This document shows, one piece after another, positions 1-64,000 of a DNA stretch of 64,000 bases; position 1 is the stretch's first letter, and each line of letters begins with the position of its first letter. Source of the stretch: Alviniconcha marisindica (lineage: Eukaryota > Mollusca > Gastropoda > Provannidae); NCBI GenBank assembly GCA_018857735.1, contig JABMCL010000049.1, positions 62,001-126,000 of the forward strand, in the 5' to 3' direction. Both the position numbers and the translations under genes were made by a program. The notes beneath the pieces are model-generated. The model worked only from the letters and a program-made list of their open reading frames with translations. It was not told where the DNA came from and made no database searches.

Positions 1-580
1 TAATTTGACATGGTTGGCAGTGCTGTGGCCAGTGGTTTGCTATGGTCTGCCTGTAATTTGACATGGTTGGCAGTGCTGTGGCCGGTGGTTTGCTATGGTC
101 TGCCTGTAATTTGACATGGTTGGCAGTGCTGTGGCCAGTGGTTTGCTATGGTCTGCCTGTAATTTGACATGGTTGGCAGTGCTGTGGCCGGTGGTTTGCT
201 ATGGTCTGCCTGTAATTTGACATGGTTGGCAGTGCTGTGGCCGGTGGTTTGCTATGGTCTGCCTGTAATTTGACATGGTTGGCAGTGCTGTGGCCGGTGG
301 TTTGCTATGGTCTGCCTGTAATTTGACATGGTTGGCAGTGCTGTGGCCGGTGGTTTGCTATGGTCTGCCTGTAATTTGACATGGTTGGCAGTGCTGTGGC
401 CGGTGGTTTGCTATGGTCTGCCTGTAATTTGACATGGTTGGCAGTGCTGTGGCCGGTGGTTTGCTATGGTCTGCCTGTAATTTGACATGGTTGGCAGTGC
501 TGTGGCCGGTGGTTTGCTATGGTCTGCCTGTAATTTGACATGGTTGGCAGTGCTGTGGCCGGTGGTTTGCTATGGTCTGA
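1..580. repeat. 53-bp minisatellite, 11 copies, cut by window edge
   Basis: Unit begins taatttgacatggttggcag; copies start at 1, 54, 107 and so on. They are nearly identical, with a ccagtgg/ccggtgg variant in units 1 and 3. Confidence 0.97.
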
Positions 581-1324
581 GTATGCTTGTAGGTTGCACT
601 TGACCACAACCTGTTTGTGGTGCAGACCCAAACTGGGCTCCCTCTCAACACTTATCATTTACTGCTAGTGCTGGTGTGCCATTGTTTAAAACCACTTTTG
701 TTTGTTGTTGTTTTCCATCATCTGTTCTTTACAACTTTCAGTCCGTTCCTATGACAGACAAGAAACAATTTCTTTTTTTCTTTGTGTGTGTGTGGGGGGT
801 GGGGGGACGACAACAGATCAGGGTTTGTAAATATTGGAAAAGCAGAGAGGGTGAATTATTTTTGTCTTTTTCAAATAATCTGACATAGAATGAGGTTCAG
901 AACACTTGTGTAGAATCAACCGACAAAAGAGTTCATTAGTGTTTGAAAACTGTCACTAGGAGTTTCAGTAGGACACAGTAACAAAGACCTGACTAGTCAC
1001 TGGTGACTCTCACCTGGCTTGTGAGTATACAGGTAGTAAAACTCCACCTTACCTTGGGTGCAGTTTGTGTGCCTTGTGGCTGCTTGCATGGCAGGTGGGA
1101 ATTACCACAGGCAGTCCGGGTGTTTGTCGTTCCTGTCACAACTTTCAAACACCGATTTTGTTGAACACATTCTGCAGAACCTCAAGGGCACAAATTAGAC
1201 ATATATAATGAGGCTTATTGGATAGTTTGACATCTGCAGTCACTTGTTTTGTGAGTGTGTGTGTGAAATGTTCAGGATGACCATTTTTAACAAGTTAGGT
1301 TACATAAATTCTTCATTGCCTCAC
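581..1324. other. Unassigned non-coding sequence
   Basis: AT-rich sequence with a short GT/G-rich run near 785-810. No exon, RNA gene or recognised element seen. Confidence 0.5.
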
Positions 1325-1960
1325 AAAACCATGTAACCAGATTCAGTGCTGATGCATCATTAGTGATAGACTGGCATGTCATTTGAAAAGATTACTGTGC
1401 TATTTCCAAGGTCATGGTCACAGTGAGGGCAGATAGAATTATAAAAATAATTAAATTAAGACTCTTCCGATCATTACCAAGTCTACTGAAGTAGCCAAAT
1501 CAAAGTTAATTTTATAATTTTAATAATAATAATGTAATTTATCATGCGCTCACATGATACATATTAACCTCAATACAGTATTCTATACACACATAGAGCA
1601 CAGTCCTACCAAAACAATTTACATAAGGTAAATGTAAATTTTGCAACCAAACTTAATTTTATAGTACACTAGTATCATCCTTGTTTTGTGGGAGGATTGG
1701 ATTGGATTGCTGTCTATAAGGTCAGGGTCATAACAAAGGTTCATTGATTGAATGTTTATCGGTCCTATAGTTTGACTATTTCTGTACCACTGATAACAGT
1801 GATATATTTGCAACCAAACTAGGTATGTGGATGTACTGTTAGTGTTACTAATAACCAGAGCTAGTGCAAAAGACAAGAACAAATTAAACCATAGTATTCT
1901 GACAATGATAAAGACTTACAGCATCAAGGCACTCAGCAGGGAGTGGGTATTTTGCTGTTG
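1325..1960. repeat. Dispersed repeat family copy (aaccaaactt / ggtca words)
   Basis: Contains 'gcaaccaaactta', 'ggtcagggtcata', 'gaatgtttatcggt' and 'cagcatcaaggcactcagc'. The same words recur in the same order at 43.3-43.65 kb and in part at 38.5-39.3 and 42.4-42.7 kb. An L2 3' tail lies inside. The class is unknown to me. Confidence 0.6.
1523..1622 (-). mobile_element. 5'-truncated L2-type LINE tail
   Basis: Reverse complement of the 3' end of the L2 copy at 59.8-61.35 kb. Shared words include tcatgcgctcacatgatac and tcctaccaaaacaatttaca, next to (TAA)n. Only about 100 bp remains. Confidence 0.75.
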
Positions 1961-2017
1961 AAGGGGACAAACTTTGTGTCCAGTTGTAGATCCTCCACCC
2001 CACCTTTTTGTCCTGAC

Positions 2018-2245
2018 CCCCTGCAGTAGTGTAAGTCACTGTGTGGGGACACAGGAACCTCCACCCTTCAGTAGTGTAAATGGGGTCACTAGGACACCCC
2101 CCCCGTCCCCCACAGCCCCCACAGTAGTGTAAGTCACTGTGTGGGGACACAGGAACCTCCACCCTTCAGTAGTGTAAATGGGGTCACTAGGACCCCCAGC
2201 CCCCACAGTAGTGTAAGTCACTGTGTGGGGACATATGACTAAGTG
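2018..2245. repeat. About 75-bp tandem repeat, three partial copies
   Basis: Unit holds 'cagtagtgtaagtcactgtg' and 'tagtgtaaatggggtcact'. It belongs to the same family as the larger array at 6.25-7.95 kb. Confidence 0.9.
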
Positions 2246-3660
2246 CCAAAAGGTGTGCATGAAAAGAGGACACAGTAGGTTAGAAAAAAAGTATGAAATA
2301 AAGTAAAAAGAAGTAGGTTTTTAGAATGTTTACTATATTGGTAATCATCACTTCAAAGTGGAAGATAACGACTTTATTAGTTTTTGAGAAAACGAGCTTT
2401 AAAAGATGAAAAGTGTATTATGTCGGATGTCAGGGATTGCGACACAAAGTGCTACTGTATGGCTGGTAAATTATTATTTTTATTCCCAACCACTTTAAAC
2501 AGATTAAGGATGTCCTCATAAGTATTTTCAAATAAATTTATTGCAGCCTGACTTCTTACAAAAATATTGACATGTACTGTTTGTCGCAATACCTGACATC
2601 GACATAATTAAATATTTTACCTTTTCTTTCTGACAACAAAAAACACAAAGTTTCATCCATTCTGCCATTCAGACATTCTAGCGTAGGTAACAGACACACT
2701 GGAAAGTCAGTTTTGAGGAAAATTTGTTTCTTTTCTTGACTTTGCAAAAAAAAACAACAAAAAAAGGCCCGGTTTCAGATTACAGCAAAGTATGACAATG
2801 TCTTAAATGTGACTTGACAGTGCAATAATTATTGAAGATTCTACATTTCTTTTCAACTACAAATGTAAAAACATATATTTAAACACAGTGCTACATTCAA
2901 CTTATGATTTTTGGCTTTGTTTTACTGCAAAATCATAAAATTGACATAAAACTTAAACTTTCTCTTCAGTAAAAAAACCTTTAGTAAAAAATACACATAA
3001 TGTAGTAAAGTAGTATTTTACTTAGATGATCCCAAAAAAACCCTTTTTTAAGGAAATACTTTGGGTTTTGTAATTTTTTAGCATTTTTTCCCCCTGGCAC
3101 TTCCGACTGGCTATCTCATATTTCCCGTCAAAACAACAAACATTTAACAGGTCTAAAACACCATACCACCCCTACAGTATAAAAAGAAACTGTACCTTGA
3201 ATTTTCAAGAGAAAGAACCCCAAAAAGCACAGACAAAGGGAAAAAAAAAATCTTAAAAAAATTTGAAACAAAATTGAATTTTGTGTATGTCCCCTCTCCA
3301 ACTAGGTCAATCCAGCTGTTGGGGCCCGGGGGAAAACCCTGCCCGGCCCCCAAAAACACTTTTTTTTTTATTTGGGGGGCAGGCATACTCCGAAGGTACG
3401 GATTTTGGAAGACGTGAAACAAAAAGTCTCAAGGGGGGGGCAAGCAGCCACATCCTCAGTAAGGTCATTCCAATCCTTGATTGCTTGGGGAAAAAAAGAA
3501 GAATTTCCTGTAGTCAGTATGACACTTGAAAGGAGGGCACTGGGTATAACAGGGAATGGGAATGATGGGCTCCTGTGATACTGGGATAGTCACCTGTTAT
3601 TCACTTGGTGTCAGTGGCTATGGAGCCATGGGGGAATTGGGGGAAAGTTATAAAATTCAC
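2246..3660. other. Unassigned AT-rich sequence, poor base quality after 3000
   Basis: No exon seen. From about 3000 on, homopolymers are stretched (runs of a, t, g and c of 6-10), suggesting uncorrected reads. Confidence 0.5.
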
Positions 3661-3664
3661 CAGT

Positions 3665-4800
3665 CTTGCTTTCCTGCACCTATTTTAGTAGGTCAGCCTA
3701 GCAGTTGTTGACACTGGATATCCTGCAGCATCTCTGTGGTTCCACCATGCTGCCTTTTTCTGTACAGACTCTAGGCGGGTTGATCGGGTTTGGGTTGTTT
3801 GGGTGCCAGATAGAGTTTGGGAATATTCCAGGACTGGTGTGACAACTGCCTTGTAGGCCTTGCCTTTTATTAAAGAGGTGCTGATTTTCCCAGGGTTTTT
3901 CCCCAAAAAACCCAGGGTCCGTTCCCTTATTTGGGTTTGATGTTGAGGTTTTCCCCCAGGTGGCATCTGGGTCAGTGTGCCCCCAAGAAGTGAGTACTTT
4001 TTGACGACTTGAGCATCGGGCCATGAGAGCATGGTAGTTTTTCCTCTTGCTTTTAGAACACTTAGGATGTCACCGGGCCGGGTAGAAGCAATTTTCCCAT
4101 CTGTTTTTTTCATTACCCATACAGAAATTGTTTAGATCATTTTGGGGTATTGCTTGATCTTCAGCTGTGGAGAGGGGGCACTGACAGATGGGTCATCTTC
4201 AAACGATCTCAGTCTGGAGGTAGGCTGTTGTGGCAGCTAGGTCACTGATTATAGGACAAACAATTCTGGGCCAAGAACACTGCCTTAAGGCACCTCTGAG
4301 TCCCATGGGAAAAAAGTTCGACTTCATACCATCAACATGACAGTTTGTTGATCTCTCGGGAAGCTCTTGATCCATGTGTTTGTTCTACCGGTGATCCCAT
4401 AATGGGACAACTTGTGAAGCAGGCCACAAGGTCTACCAGTTTCCCTGCCTGAAAGTCATGTGCGAGTTCACTGATTTTAGTGATTAGTCCAAGGAGTTGG
4501 GTTTCACATTCATGAGCAACCACATCTGAAGCCATGTTGTTCAGGAGCTATGATGATGTTGTCTTAGTGCATGATGCTACTGATGAAAAATATGCGAGGA
4601 TCTTGCACTAGTTGCAGATGACACTTGTAAAGGGAAAATTGGTGGGAAACTTTTTTGAATGGTAGCATTCTTAAAGACAGGTGTGATAAGTGGGGTTCTC
4701 CAATCTTCAGGCACAGTGCTGCTACTGAATGAGGGGTTGATGATCAAGGTCAAAAAGCAGGGGCAATTTTTTTCCTACTCCTGGTCATGCCCGGCAGTTA
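3665..4800 (-). mobile_element. Jockey/CR1-like non-LTR retrotransposon relic
   Basis: Minus-strand reading gives reverse-transcriptase pieces: near 4500 CETQLLGLITKISELA, and near 3700-4000 RTLGFL.KN, KGKAYKAVVTPVLEY and LESVQKKAA, the usual order of the RT thumb and following region. It is broken by frameshifts and stops, so it is a dead fragment within LARP1 intron sequence. Confidence 0.75.
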
Positions 4801-5329
4801 TTGGTCTGAAATAAAAAAGACAATAACAACCACCATGGGGAAACACCATCAAAAAATTTTTCCCTATCCACAAACATAATGTATCCAAAAAAAATACAAT
4901 GAATAATTCAAAAAAAAAAATTTAAAACCAAAACCTAAAACCAAACAAGCAAAAAAAAAACCCAATCTTACTAAACCATCAGTAAATGACTCTTAGTAGC
5001 CTTCCCAAAAATTTAAAACAAAAAGGTGTCAAATGTCATCAGCCCCCTTTTTGGGGAAACCCCTTGACGTCCAAACCGACTTAATCCGGGTTTTTTTTTT
5101 TAAATGTTTTTAAATGGCCGCCCCCCGATTTCACAGGTCATCTTGTCAAACAAAGCGCTATGCAATGGGGGGAAAGGGCAACTGTCATATTTCACAAATG
5201 TTGCACTGTGCAACGGGAAAGGGTTATTTTTTCGCCACATGGTGACGGCCTCCAAATTACGAAAGAGCTAATGCGGCAATAAAAAAAAAAAAAATTTTTC
5301 CCCCTTCCCCCATTGAACAACTGAACGTC
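4801..5329. other. Unassigned, homopolymer-rich sequence
   Basis: Runs of a, c and t; no exon or known element. Sequence quality is doubtful. Confidence 0.4.
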
Positions 5330-5950
5330 AGCCACCAAAAATTTCCCCCCCTTTGCTTAAAAACGAACACTTCGTCCTATCCGCTCTAACCTGAACAAAA
5401 AAGATCTTTTAAAATAACTATTAACTAGCTGTTTTAATAAAATAAACGGTGGTTAAAATTGTGATCGGGTCAAGAAGGTCGGACGTCACCCTCACAACAA
5501 TAATTGCGACGTACCTTTCAATTTTCGCAGCGGATTCCTTCGACGCCATTCAAACAAAAGTGACCCGGGGAAATGTCACGTGGTACCCTTTGTGTTTTTT
5601 GACAAGTGTAAAACCATAATGTTTTTTTTTTCGCTCACAACTTGTTTTATATCGACAAAATTTTAGGAGCGGCAAAATTTTTTTAATGTAACAAAAGTTG
5701 TTTGGTTAAATCTTTTTAAAACGCTTTAGTGATTTACCGCGAGTTGGGTGTGATAGACGTCACTTCCGCTCATGTCAAGGGGCAGAGATGTTTTCAGTCT
5801 GTTGTCGAAAGTTCGCGTTTCGTATTCGACACAGATGACGTCCGATCAAATAAAGTTCGATATGCTTTTTGCAAAAACATAATTTGTTGGAAATTTTTCT
5901 GATTTCATGGATCTTTTAAAACGTTTTCGCGAACAAAAACGGGTGGATAA
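5330..5950. promoter_or_regulatory. CpG-richer promoter-like stretch with CRE and ETS words
   Basis: CpG dinucleotides are common here and rare in most other non-coding sequence of the window. CRE-like words occur at 5482 (GACGTCA), 5756 (GACGTCAC) and 5836 (TGACGTCC), and an ETS-like ACTTCCGC at 5762. No exon with a donor is seen beside it. It could be an internal LARP1 promoter, a neighbour's promoter, or a young transposon; base quality around it looks poor. Confidence 0.3.
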
Positions 5951-6244
5951 AATAAACTTTTTCCCTTTTTTTCTTTAAACCAAACCCCGCCGACAGAACG
6001 GGGTCTGTAATGTTTTCCCCTTTTCTGGTTGAATTTCAGCCCGTAAAATCACACTTTTTCGGACATATTTCCCAAACCGCTTCAAAATTTCTGCTGCTAA
6101 ATTTTTTCAAAAAATCCCTTTTTTTCCCCCCCACTTTAAAAAAAAACCCACAAACGTAATGAAAAAATTTTTTTTAAAATCTTTTTTTTCAACAAAACCA
6201 AGTCACCCATTGCAGACCCACCTTTTTTGGGACTTAGTCAATGA
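5951..6244. other. Unassigned, homopolymer-rich sequence
   Basis: Runs of a, c and t without coding signal. Confidence 0.4.
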
Positions 6245-7945
6245 ACCTCCACCCTCAGTAGTGTAAATGGGGTCACAACCCAACCCCCCCCCCCCCCCCC
6301 CCAGCCCCCACATAGGGGTAAGTCACTATGTAGGGACACAGGAACCTCCACCCTTCAGTAGTGTAAATGGGGTCCCCAAACCCCCCCCCCCCCCCACAAA
6401 CCCCCACAGTAGTGTAAGTCCCCGTGTGGGGGAAAAGGGAACCCCCACCCTTCAGTAGGGTAAATGGGGTCACTAGGGGCCCCCCGCCCCCCAGTAGTGT
6501 AAGTCACTGTGTGGGGACACATGAACCTCCACCCTCAGTATGTAAAAAGGGGGCACTAGGACCTCCCCCCCCCCCCCCCCCACAGCCCCCACAGTAGGGA
6601 AAATCACTAGTAGGGGGGCACTATGTAGGGACCAGGAAAAAAGGGGGCACAGGAAACCCCCACCCTTCAGGGAGTGAAAAGGGGTTTACCTGGGGCCCCC
6701 CCCCCCCCCCCCCACAGCCCCAAAAGTGTTAAGCAATGTGTGGGGACCAGGGAACCCCCACCCCTTCAGTGTGTAAAAGGGGCACTAAGGAAACCCCCCA
6801 AAAACCCCCACCCTAGGTAAATTTTTCCCGTTTTGGGGACCAGGGGAAAATTTTCCCCCTTATAGTGTAAATGGGGTCACTAGGACCCCCAGCCCCCACA
6901 GTAGTGTAAGTCACTGTGTGGGGACACATGAACCTCCACCCTCAGTAGTGTAAATGGGGTCACTAGGACCCCCCAGCCCCCACAGTAGTGTAAGTCACTG
7001 TGTGGGGACACATGAACCTCCACCCTCAGTAGTGTAAATGGGGTCACTAGGAACCCCCCCCCGCCCCCACAGTAGTGTAAGTCACTTGTGGGGACACATG
7101 AACCTCCACCCTTTAGTAGTGTAAATGGGGTCACTAGGACCCCCCCCCCCCCCCCAGCCCCCCCAGTAGTGAAGTCACCTTTTTTGGGGACACAGGGAAA
7201 CCCCCACCCTTTAGTAGTGTAAATGGGGTCCCCCTAGGAAACCCCCCCCCCCCCCCCCACAGCCCCCACAGTAGTGTAAGCACTTGTGGGGACACAGGGA
7301 AACCCCCACCCTCAGTAGTGTAAATGGGGTCACTAGGGGCCTCCCCCCCCCCCCCCCACAGCCCCCACAGAGTGTAAGTCACATGTGGGGACACTGGGAA
7401 ACCCCCACCCTTCAGTAGTGTAAATGGGGTCACTAGGAACCCCCCCCCCCCCCAGCCCCCACAGTAGGGGTAAGTGGGGGAAAAGCCCCCAAAAGGGGAA
7501 ACCCCCCCCCCATTGTAAGTGGGGAAAACCCGGAACCTCCAAAAAATTTTTTTACAGTGGGGACACAGGAACCTCCATTCTACAGTGGGGACACAGGAAC
7601 CTCCATTCTACAGTGGGGACACAGGAACCCCTACCCCTGCAGTAGTGAAAGTGGGACAGAAACCCCCCTCCTACAGTGGTGCAGATGGGGGCCCCAAATT
7701 CCCCCCCCCCCCCCACCCCCATTCCCCTTTAATTTCCGCCCCCCCCCCCCCCCGGGGTTTTTCTCCCTTAAAGGGGGAAAAAACTTTCCCCCCCCTTTTG
7801 AGTAGTGAAGGTGGCCCCAGAACCCCCCCCCCCCCCCCCCTATCTAGGGAATGGGAAAAGAAACCCCCCCCCTCCTCCCGCCCCCCCCCCCCCCCCCAAA
7901 TGCCCCTAGGGGTTTCCAAAAGCCCCCCCCCCCCCCCCCCAATGA
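6245..7945. repeat. Poly-C-interrupted tandem array, about 75-bp unit
   Basis: Same unit as at 2.02 kb ('gtagtgtaaatggggtcact', 'cctccaccctt'), separated by C runs up to about 20. Units decay toward 7.5-7.9 kb into C/A/T homopolymers. Long reading frames here come from the repeats and are not genes. Confidence 0.92.
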
Positions 7946-8061
7946 AATAGTTTAAAGTCGGGACACAGTCATACTGTTATGAAATTGTAAATTTAGTTTT
8001 GATTAAACTAGCATTACAATGACTTGTTAGGCTTTTGTGGATTTTGTTCTCACAATGTTTC

Positions 8062-8285
8062 AGATCATTTTGGCACTGTTGGGGTTGGACCCAGCAAGCA
8101 GCTGGGTGTCGGACCTCAGCTTACTAGCCCCTCCCCCTTGACACTGTTGGGGTTGGACCCAACAAGCAGCTGGGTGTCGGACCTCAGCTTACTAGCCCCT
8201 CCCCCTTGACACTGTTGGGGTTGGACCCAACAAGCAGCTGGGTGTCAGACCTCAGCTGACTAGCCCCTCCCCCTTGACACTGTTC
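8062..8285. repeat. About 68-bp tandem repeat, 3 copies
   Basis: Unit starts cactgttggggttggaccca and ends in cccctcccccttga; copies are over 95% alike by eye. Confidence 0.95.
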
Positions 8286-8404
8286 CTAGTCAGTTAATAG
8301 CACTGAGTTATTATTATCAGAATAGTTGATAAGAATAGGAATATTCCTTTGCTTTTCAGTTTGAGGGTAGTTTGTGCTGGATACCAAAATGACTTGATCC
8401 TTTT

Positions 8405-8860
8405 TTTCGGTGGTGCGTTTTGGTGGTCCACCTCCCCATTTCTTCCTTCCTTCTTCCTTTCTTTTCTCCATGGTATTTTTGGGTGGTCCACCTTCCTGCT
8501 TGTTCCCTCCTTCTGTGGTGATTGGGTGGTCCGCCTCTCTGTTCCCCCCCTTCTGTGGTGATTGGGTGGTCCGCCTCTCTGTTCCCTCCTGTGGTGATTG
8601 GGTGGTCCACCTCTCTGTTCCCTCCTTCTGTGGTGATTGGGTGGTCCTCCTCTCTGTTCCCTCCTGTGGTGATTGGGTGGTCTGCCTCTCTGTTCCCCCC
8701 TTCTGTGGTGATTGGGTGGTCCGCCTCTGTTCCCTCCTGTGGTGATTGGGTGGTCCGCCTCTCTGTTCCCTCCTTCTGTGGTGATTGGGTGGTCCGCCTC
8801 TCTGTTCCCTCCTTTCTTCTGTGGTGATTGGGTGGTCCACCTCCCTGTGTCTTCCTCATT
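8405..8860. repeat. 36/39-bp minisatellite
   Basis: Unit gtggtgattgggtggtccgc plus ctctctgttccctcc(ttct). The period is a multiple of 3, so reading frames stay open on both strands without being genes. Confidence 0.95.
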
Positions 8861-8999
8861 TCATCTGTGATGTTTTTTGGTGGTGACTGGCCTACCCATG
8901 TTCTTCAGTCGTCCTTTCCTGAAAAGGTGTTTTTGGTGCTCCACATCCCTGTTTGTTCTTCATTCTAACACTTTTCTACTGTAGCATTTAAAATTTCAG

Positions 9000-61985
<52,986 letters not shown>

Positions 61986-62669
61986 ATTCTGAGCCTCGTA
62001 GTTCACACCACAAAGAAATGAGACTTTGCAATGGCTGAGGCGGCAGACCGACTTAGTATACACAGCTGCCTCAATTAAGAGTGGCTGTGAGATGTTTTCC
62101 TGTACTGTGAGAATTTGTGAACAGAGAAAGAAAACTTTCAAATGGCTGAGGAGACTGACAGGCACTGTTACACACAGCTGTGCGGATTATGAGAGCCGGC
62201 TGGATGTTTCCCTTTTATTGTGAGAACTTGTGAACAGCAACAGAACCTTTTTGTGTGGTGTAGGGATTTTTTCTCTTGCGTCAAGCATGTCTAATGGAAG
62301 AAAAAGAAGAAAAGCACAGACAAATTCAGGTGGAGAAATGGATGACTGGTCTTCATTCTGGGCCCAGGTTTGCCAACACAGGCCTGCTGCCCTGCTGGCC
62401 GCCCCAGGACACTGATGCCTCAGTAGCGGCCATATACGCTCATTATTTTCTCCTTCTTTTGGGTGGAAGTTATCTTGGTCTTCATTTTACTTCAGCTTTG
62501 TGTATATGTGTGTGTAGTCATTTTCCTTCTCCTGTAGAATTTTAGACTCGGAAGAAAAGGCATAATGTCATTGACATCTTTTCCTCCTAGAAACCTGTAA
62601 CTGTTCTCTCCTACCTTCTGCCTCTGGACACTACTGTAGATGAAACACTGCTGATGGCATGGATTTCAA

Positions 62670-63195
62670 TCCTGCCACTTGGTGTTCCCAGAGCCGGTAG
62701 TCCTGCCACTTGGTGTTCCCTGGGCTGGTAGTCCTGCCACTTGGTGTTCCCAGAGCCGGTAGTCCTGCCACTTGGTGTTCCCTGAGCCGGTAGTCCTGCC
62801 ACTTGGTGTTCCCAGAGCCGGTAGTCCTGCCACTTGGTGTTCCCTGGGCCGGTAGTCCTGCCACTTGGTGTTCCCAGAGCCGGTAGTCCTGCCACTTGGT
62901 GTTCCCTGAGCCGGTAGTCCTGCCACTTGGTGTTCCCTGAGCCGGTAGTCCTGCCACTTGGTGTTCCCTGAGCCGGTAGTCCTGCCACTTGGTGTTTCCT
63001 GAGCCGGTAGTCCTGCCACTTGGTGTTCCCTGAGCCGGTAGTCCTGCCACTTGGTGTTCCCTGAGCCGGTAGTCCTGCCACTTGGTGTTCCCTGAGCCGG
63101 TAGTCCTGCCACTTGGTGTTCCCTGAGCCGGTAGTCCTGCCACTTGGTGTTCCCTGAGCCGGTAGTCCTGCCACTTGGTGTTCCCTGAGCTGTGC
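62670..63195 (+). repeat. 31-bp array in the 3' UTR, 17 copies
   Basis: Unit tcctgccacttggtgttccc + tgagccggtag; near-identical copies with two variant classes (cagagcc, tgggcc) at the 5' side. Confidence 0.97.
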
Positions 63196-63239
63196 TTTGC
63201 TTGCTGCGTGGAAGTTCTCACCAGGCAAATGAAGTTACC

Positions 63240-63455
63240 ACTAGGCGAACAACCCCTTTTGTTTCACAATACTGCTTGATTTCCTAGTGAGAAGGTTAAC
63301 TAGTAGGGAATGAAGTGTATAACACAATACAATACTACTTGATTTCCAAGTAAGGTTAACTAGGAGGGAATGAAGAATATAACACAACACAATACAATAC
63401 TACTTGATTTTCTAGTGAGACGGTTAACTAGTAGGGAATGAAGTGGATAACACAA
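63240..63455. repeat. About 66-bp tandem repeat, 3 copies
   Basis: Unit includes cttgatttcctagtgagaag and gttaactagtagggaatgaa. Confidence 0.9.
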
Positions 63456-63704
63456 GAGTAGTGAACCTTTCGCAGAAATGGTGTGTGGACTGATGGAAAG
63501 TTGCTTTGTCTATAGCCATAATACCCAGAGAATTGGAGTTGACTTCATCTTCTGACCCTCTGTTGACTTCATTGGGGCATTTCGAGTGACAGGATTTTTT
63601 TTTCTTCGCCTTTTCGGTTTGGGTTACAGGACATTTCTCATCTTTTCATTTCACCATTGTGGTTTGGGTTACAGGACATTTCTCATCTTTTTCCCACTGT
63701 TTCG

Positions 63705-63770
63705 CCATGAGTCACTAGTTGAATGAGTCACTAGTTGAATGAGTCACTAGTTGAATGAGTCACTAGTTGC
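63705..63770. repeat. 16-bp tandem repeat, 4 copies
   Basis: Unit gagtcactagttgaat. Each unit holds a TGAGTCA AP-1-like word. Confidence 0.92.
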
Positions 63771-63828
63771 AGTTATGTGATTGCAGAAGATGAAGATGGT
63801 GTAGGGCAGCTGATTACTTTTGGTTAGG

Positions 63829-63834
63829 AATAAA
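63829..63834 (+). promoter_or_regulatory. Candidate poly(A) signal AATAAA
   Basis: First clear AATAAA downstream of the LARP1 stop on the + strand, about 1.85 kb after it. It lies about 70 bp before a long C tract. No transcript evidence is available. Confidence 0.4.
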
Positions 63835-63900
63835 CGACCAGAACTGGACTAAATCTGGAGAATCCAGAAAGGTAGAGAGCAATCATTTTCTTGGACTTGA

Positions 63901-63924
63901 CCCCCCCCCCCCCCCCCCCCCCCC
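63901..63924. repeat. C homopolymer
   Basis: About 24 C in a row just after the candidate poly(A) signal; the length may be unreliable. Confidence 0.9.
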
Positions 63925-64000
63925 ACCCACCCACAAGACGGCAGGCAATGTTGTGAAAGCACAAGCCCCTAGAGTGGGGGATGTGACTGAAACAGTGAAA

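Larger units (their letters stand above)
61986..63900 (+). other. Probable LARP1 3' UTR
   Basis: The region downstream of the stop has no further recognisable exon. It contains a direct duplication (about 62028-62130 against 62138-62245, both containing 'aatggctgag' and 'gtgagaa.ttgtgaacag'), a 31-bp array, a roughly 66-bp triplicate and a 16-bp array. A canonical AATAAA lies at 63829. The true transcript end is inferred. Confidence 0.6.

Noticed and set aside
5785..5838. ATG-started short frame in the CpG-rich stretch as LARP1 first exon
   Set aside because: Runs into TGA after 16 codons and no donor in phase with exon A.
8410..8745. 111-codon + strand and 184-codon minus-strand frames
   Set aside because: 36/39-bp array; both strands open due to the repeat.
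62611..63228. 205-codon minus-strand frame in the 3' UTR
   Set aside because: 31-bp array read in rotating frames; no gene evidence.

Overview
The window looks like one long, repeat-filled animal gene. All seventeen recognisable coding exons lie on the + strand, have consensus GT-AG introns, keep reading frame across every junction, and together encode the La-related RNA-binding protein LARP1 (about 1012 residues, open at the N-terminal side). The first exons, with the start codon, are not found and are probably upstream of base 1. The stop codon is at 61983-61985, followed by about 2 kb of probable 3' UTR. Non-LTR retrotransposons of the L2 and Jockey/CR1 types, dispersed families carrying 'aaccaaactt'-type and 'ggtcaaggtca'-type words, (CA)n and ATT-tailed elements, and extreme minisatellite content suggest a marine lophotrochozoan, most likely a gastropod mollusc. 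That taxon call is inference.

Layout: 1-8999 is probable 5' intron holding a 53-bp array, a minus-strand LINE relic, a CpG-richer promoter-like stretch near 5.3-5.95 kb, and a poly-C-laden array whose base quality looks doubtful. 9000-14901 carries the N-terminal low-complexity and Arg/Gly-rich exons. 20710-25272 carries the La motif and PAM2-like segment. 27073-34818 carries the acidic linker exons. 38062-43856 carries the Pro/Ser-rich and basic linker. 46213-56765 carries the cap/TOP-binding DM15 repeats. 61512-61985 is the last coding exon, which has its own internal repeat. By my tally of array spans, roughly 28 kb of the 64 kb is tandem repeat.

The most unusual signal is not a new gene but where the arrays sit. 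Several minisatellites contain the exon-intron junctions themselves: the acceptors of the exons at 20710, 25089 and 27823, and the donor at 20860. These give strings of decoy splice sites beside the true one. One decoy (exon start 25032) would add 19 codons in frame next to the La motif. Partial 'ghost' copies of three other exon edges (near 36.9, 51.35 and 56.06 kb) show the same habit. Transposon insertions into arrays, and arrays that grew out of retrotransposon tails, can also be read directly. I found no CRISPR, no prokaryotic system and no second protein-coding gene.
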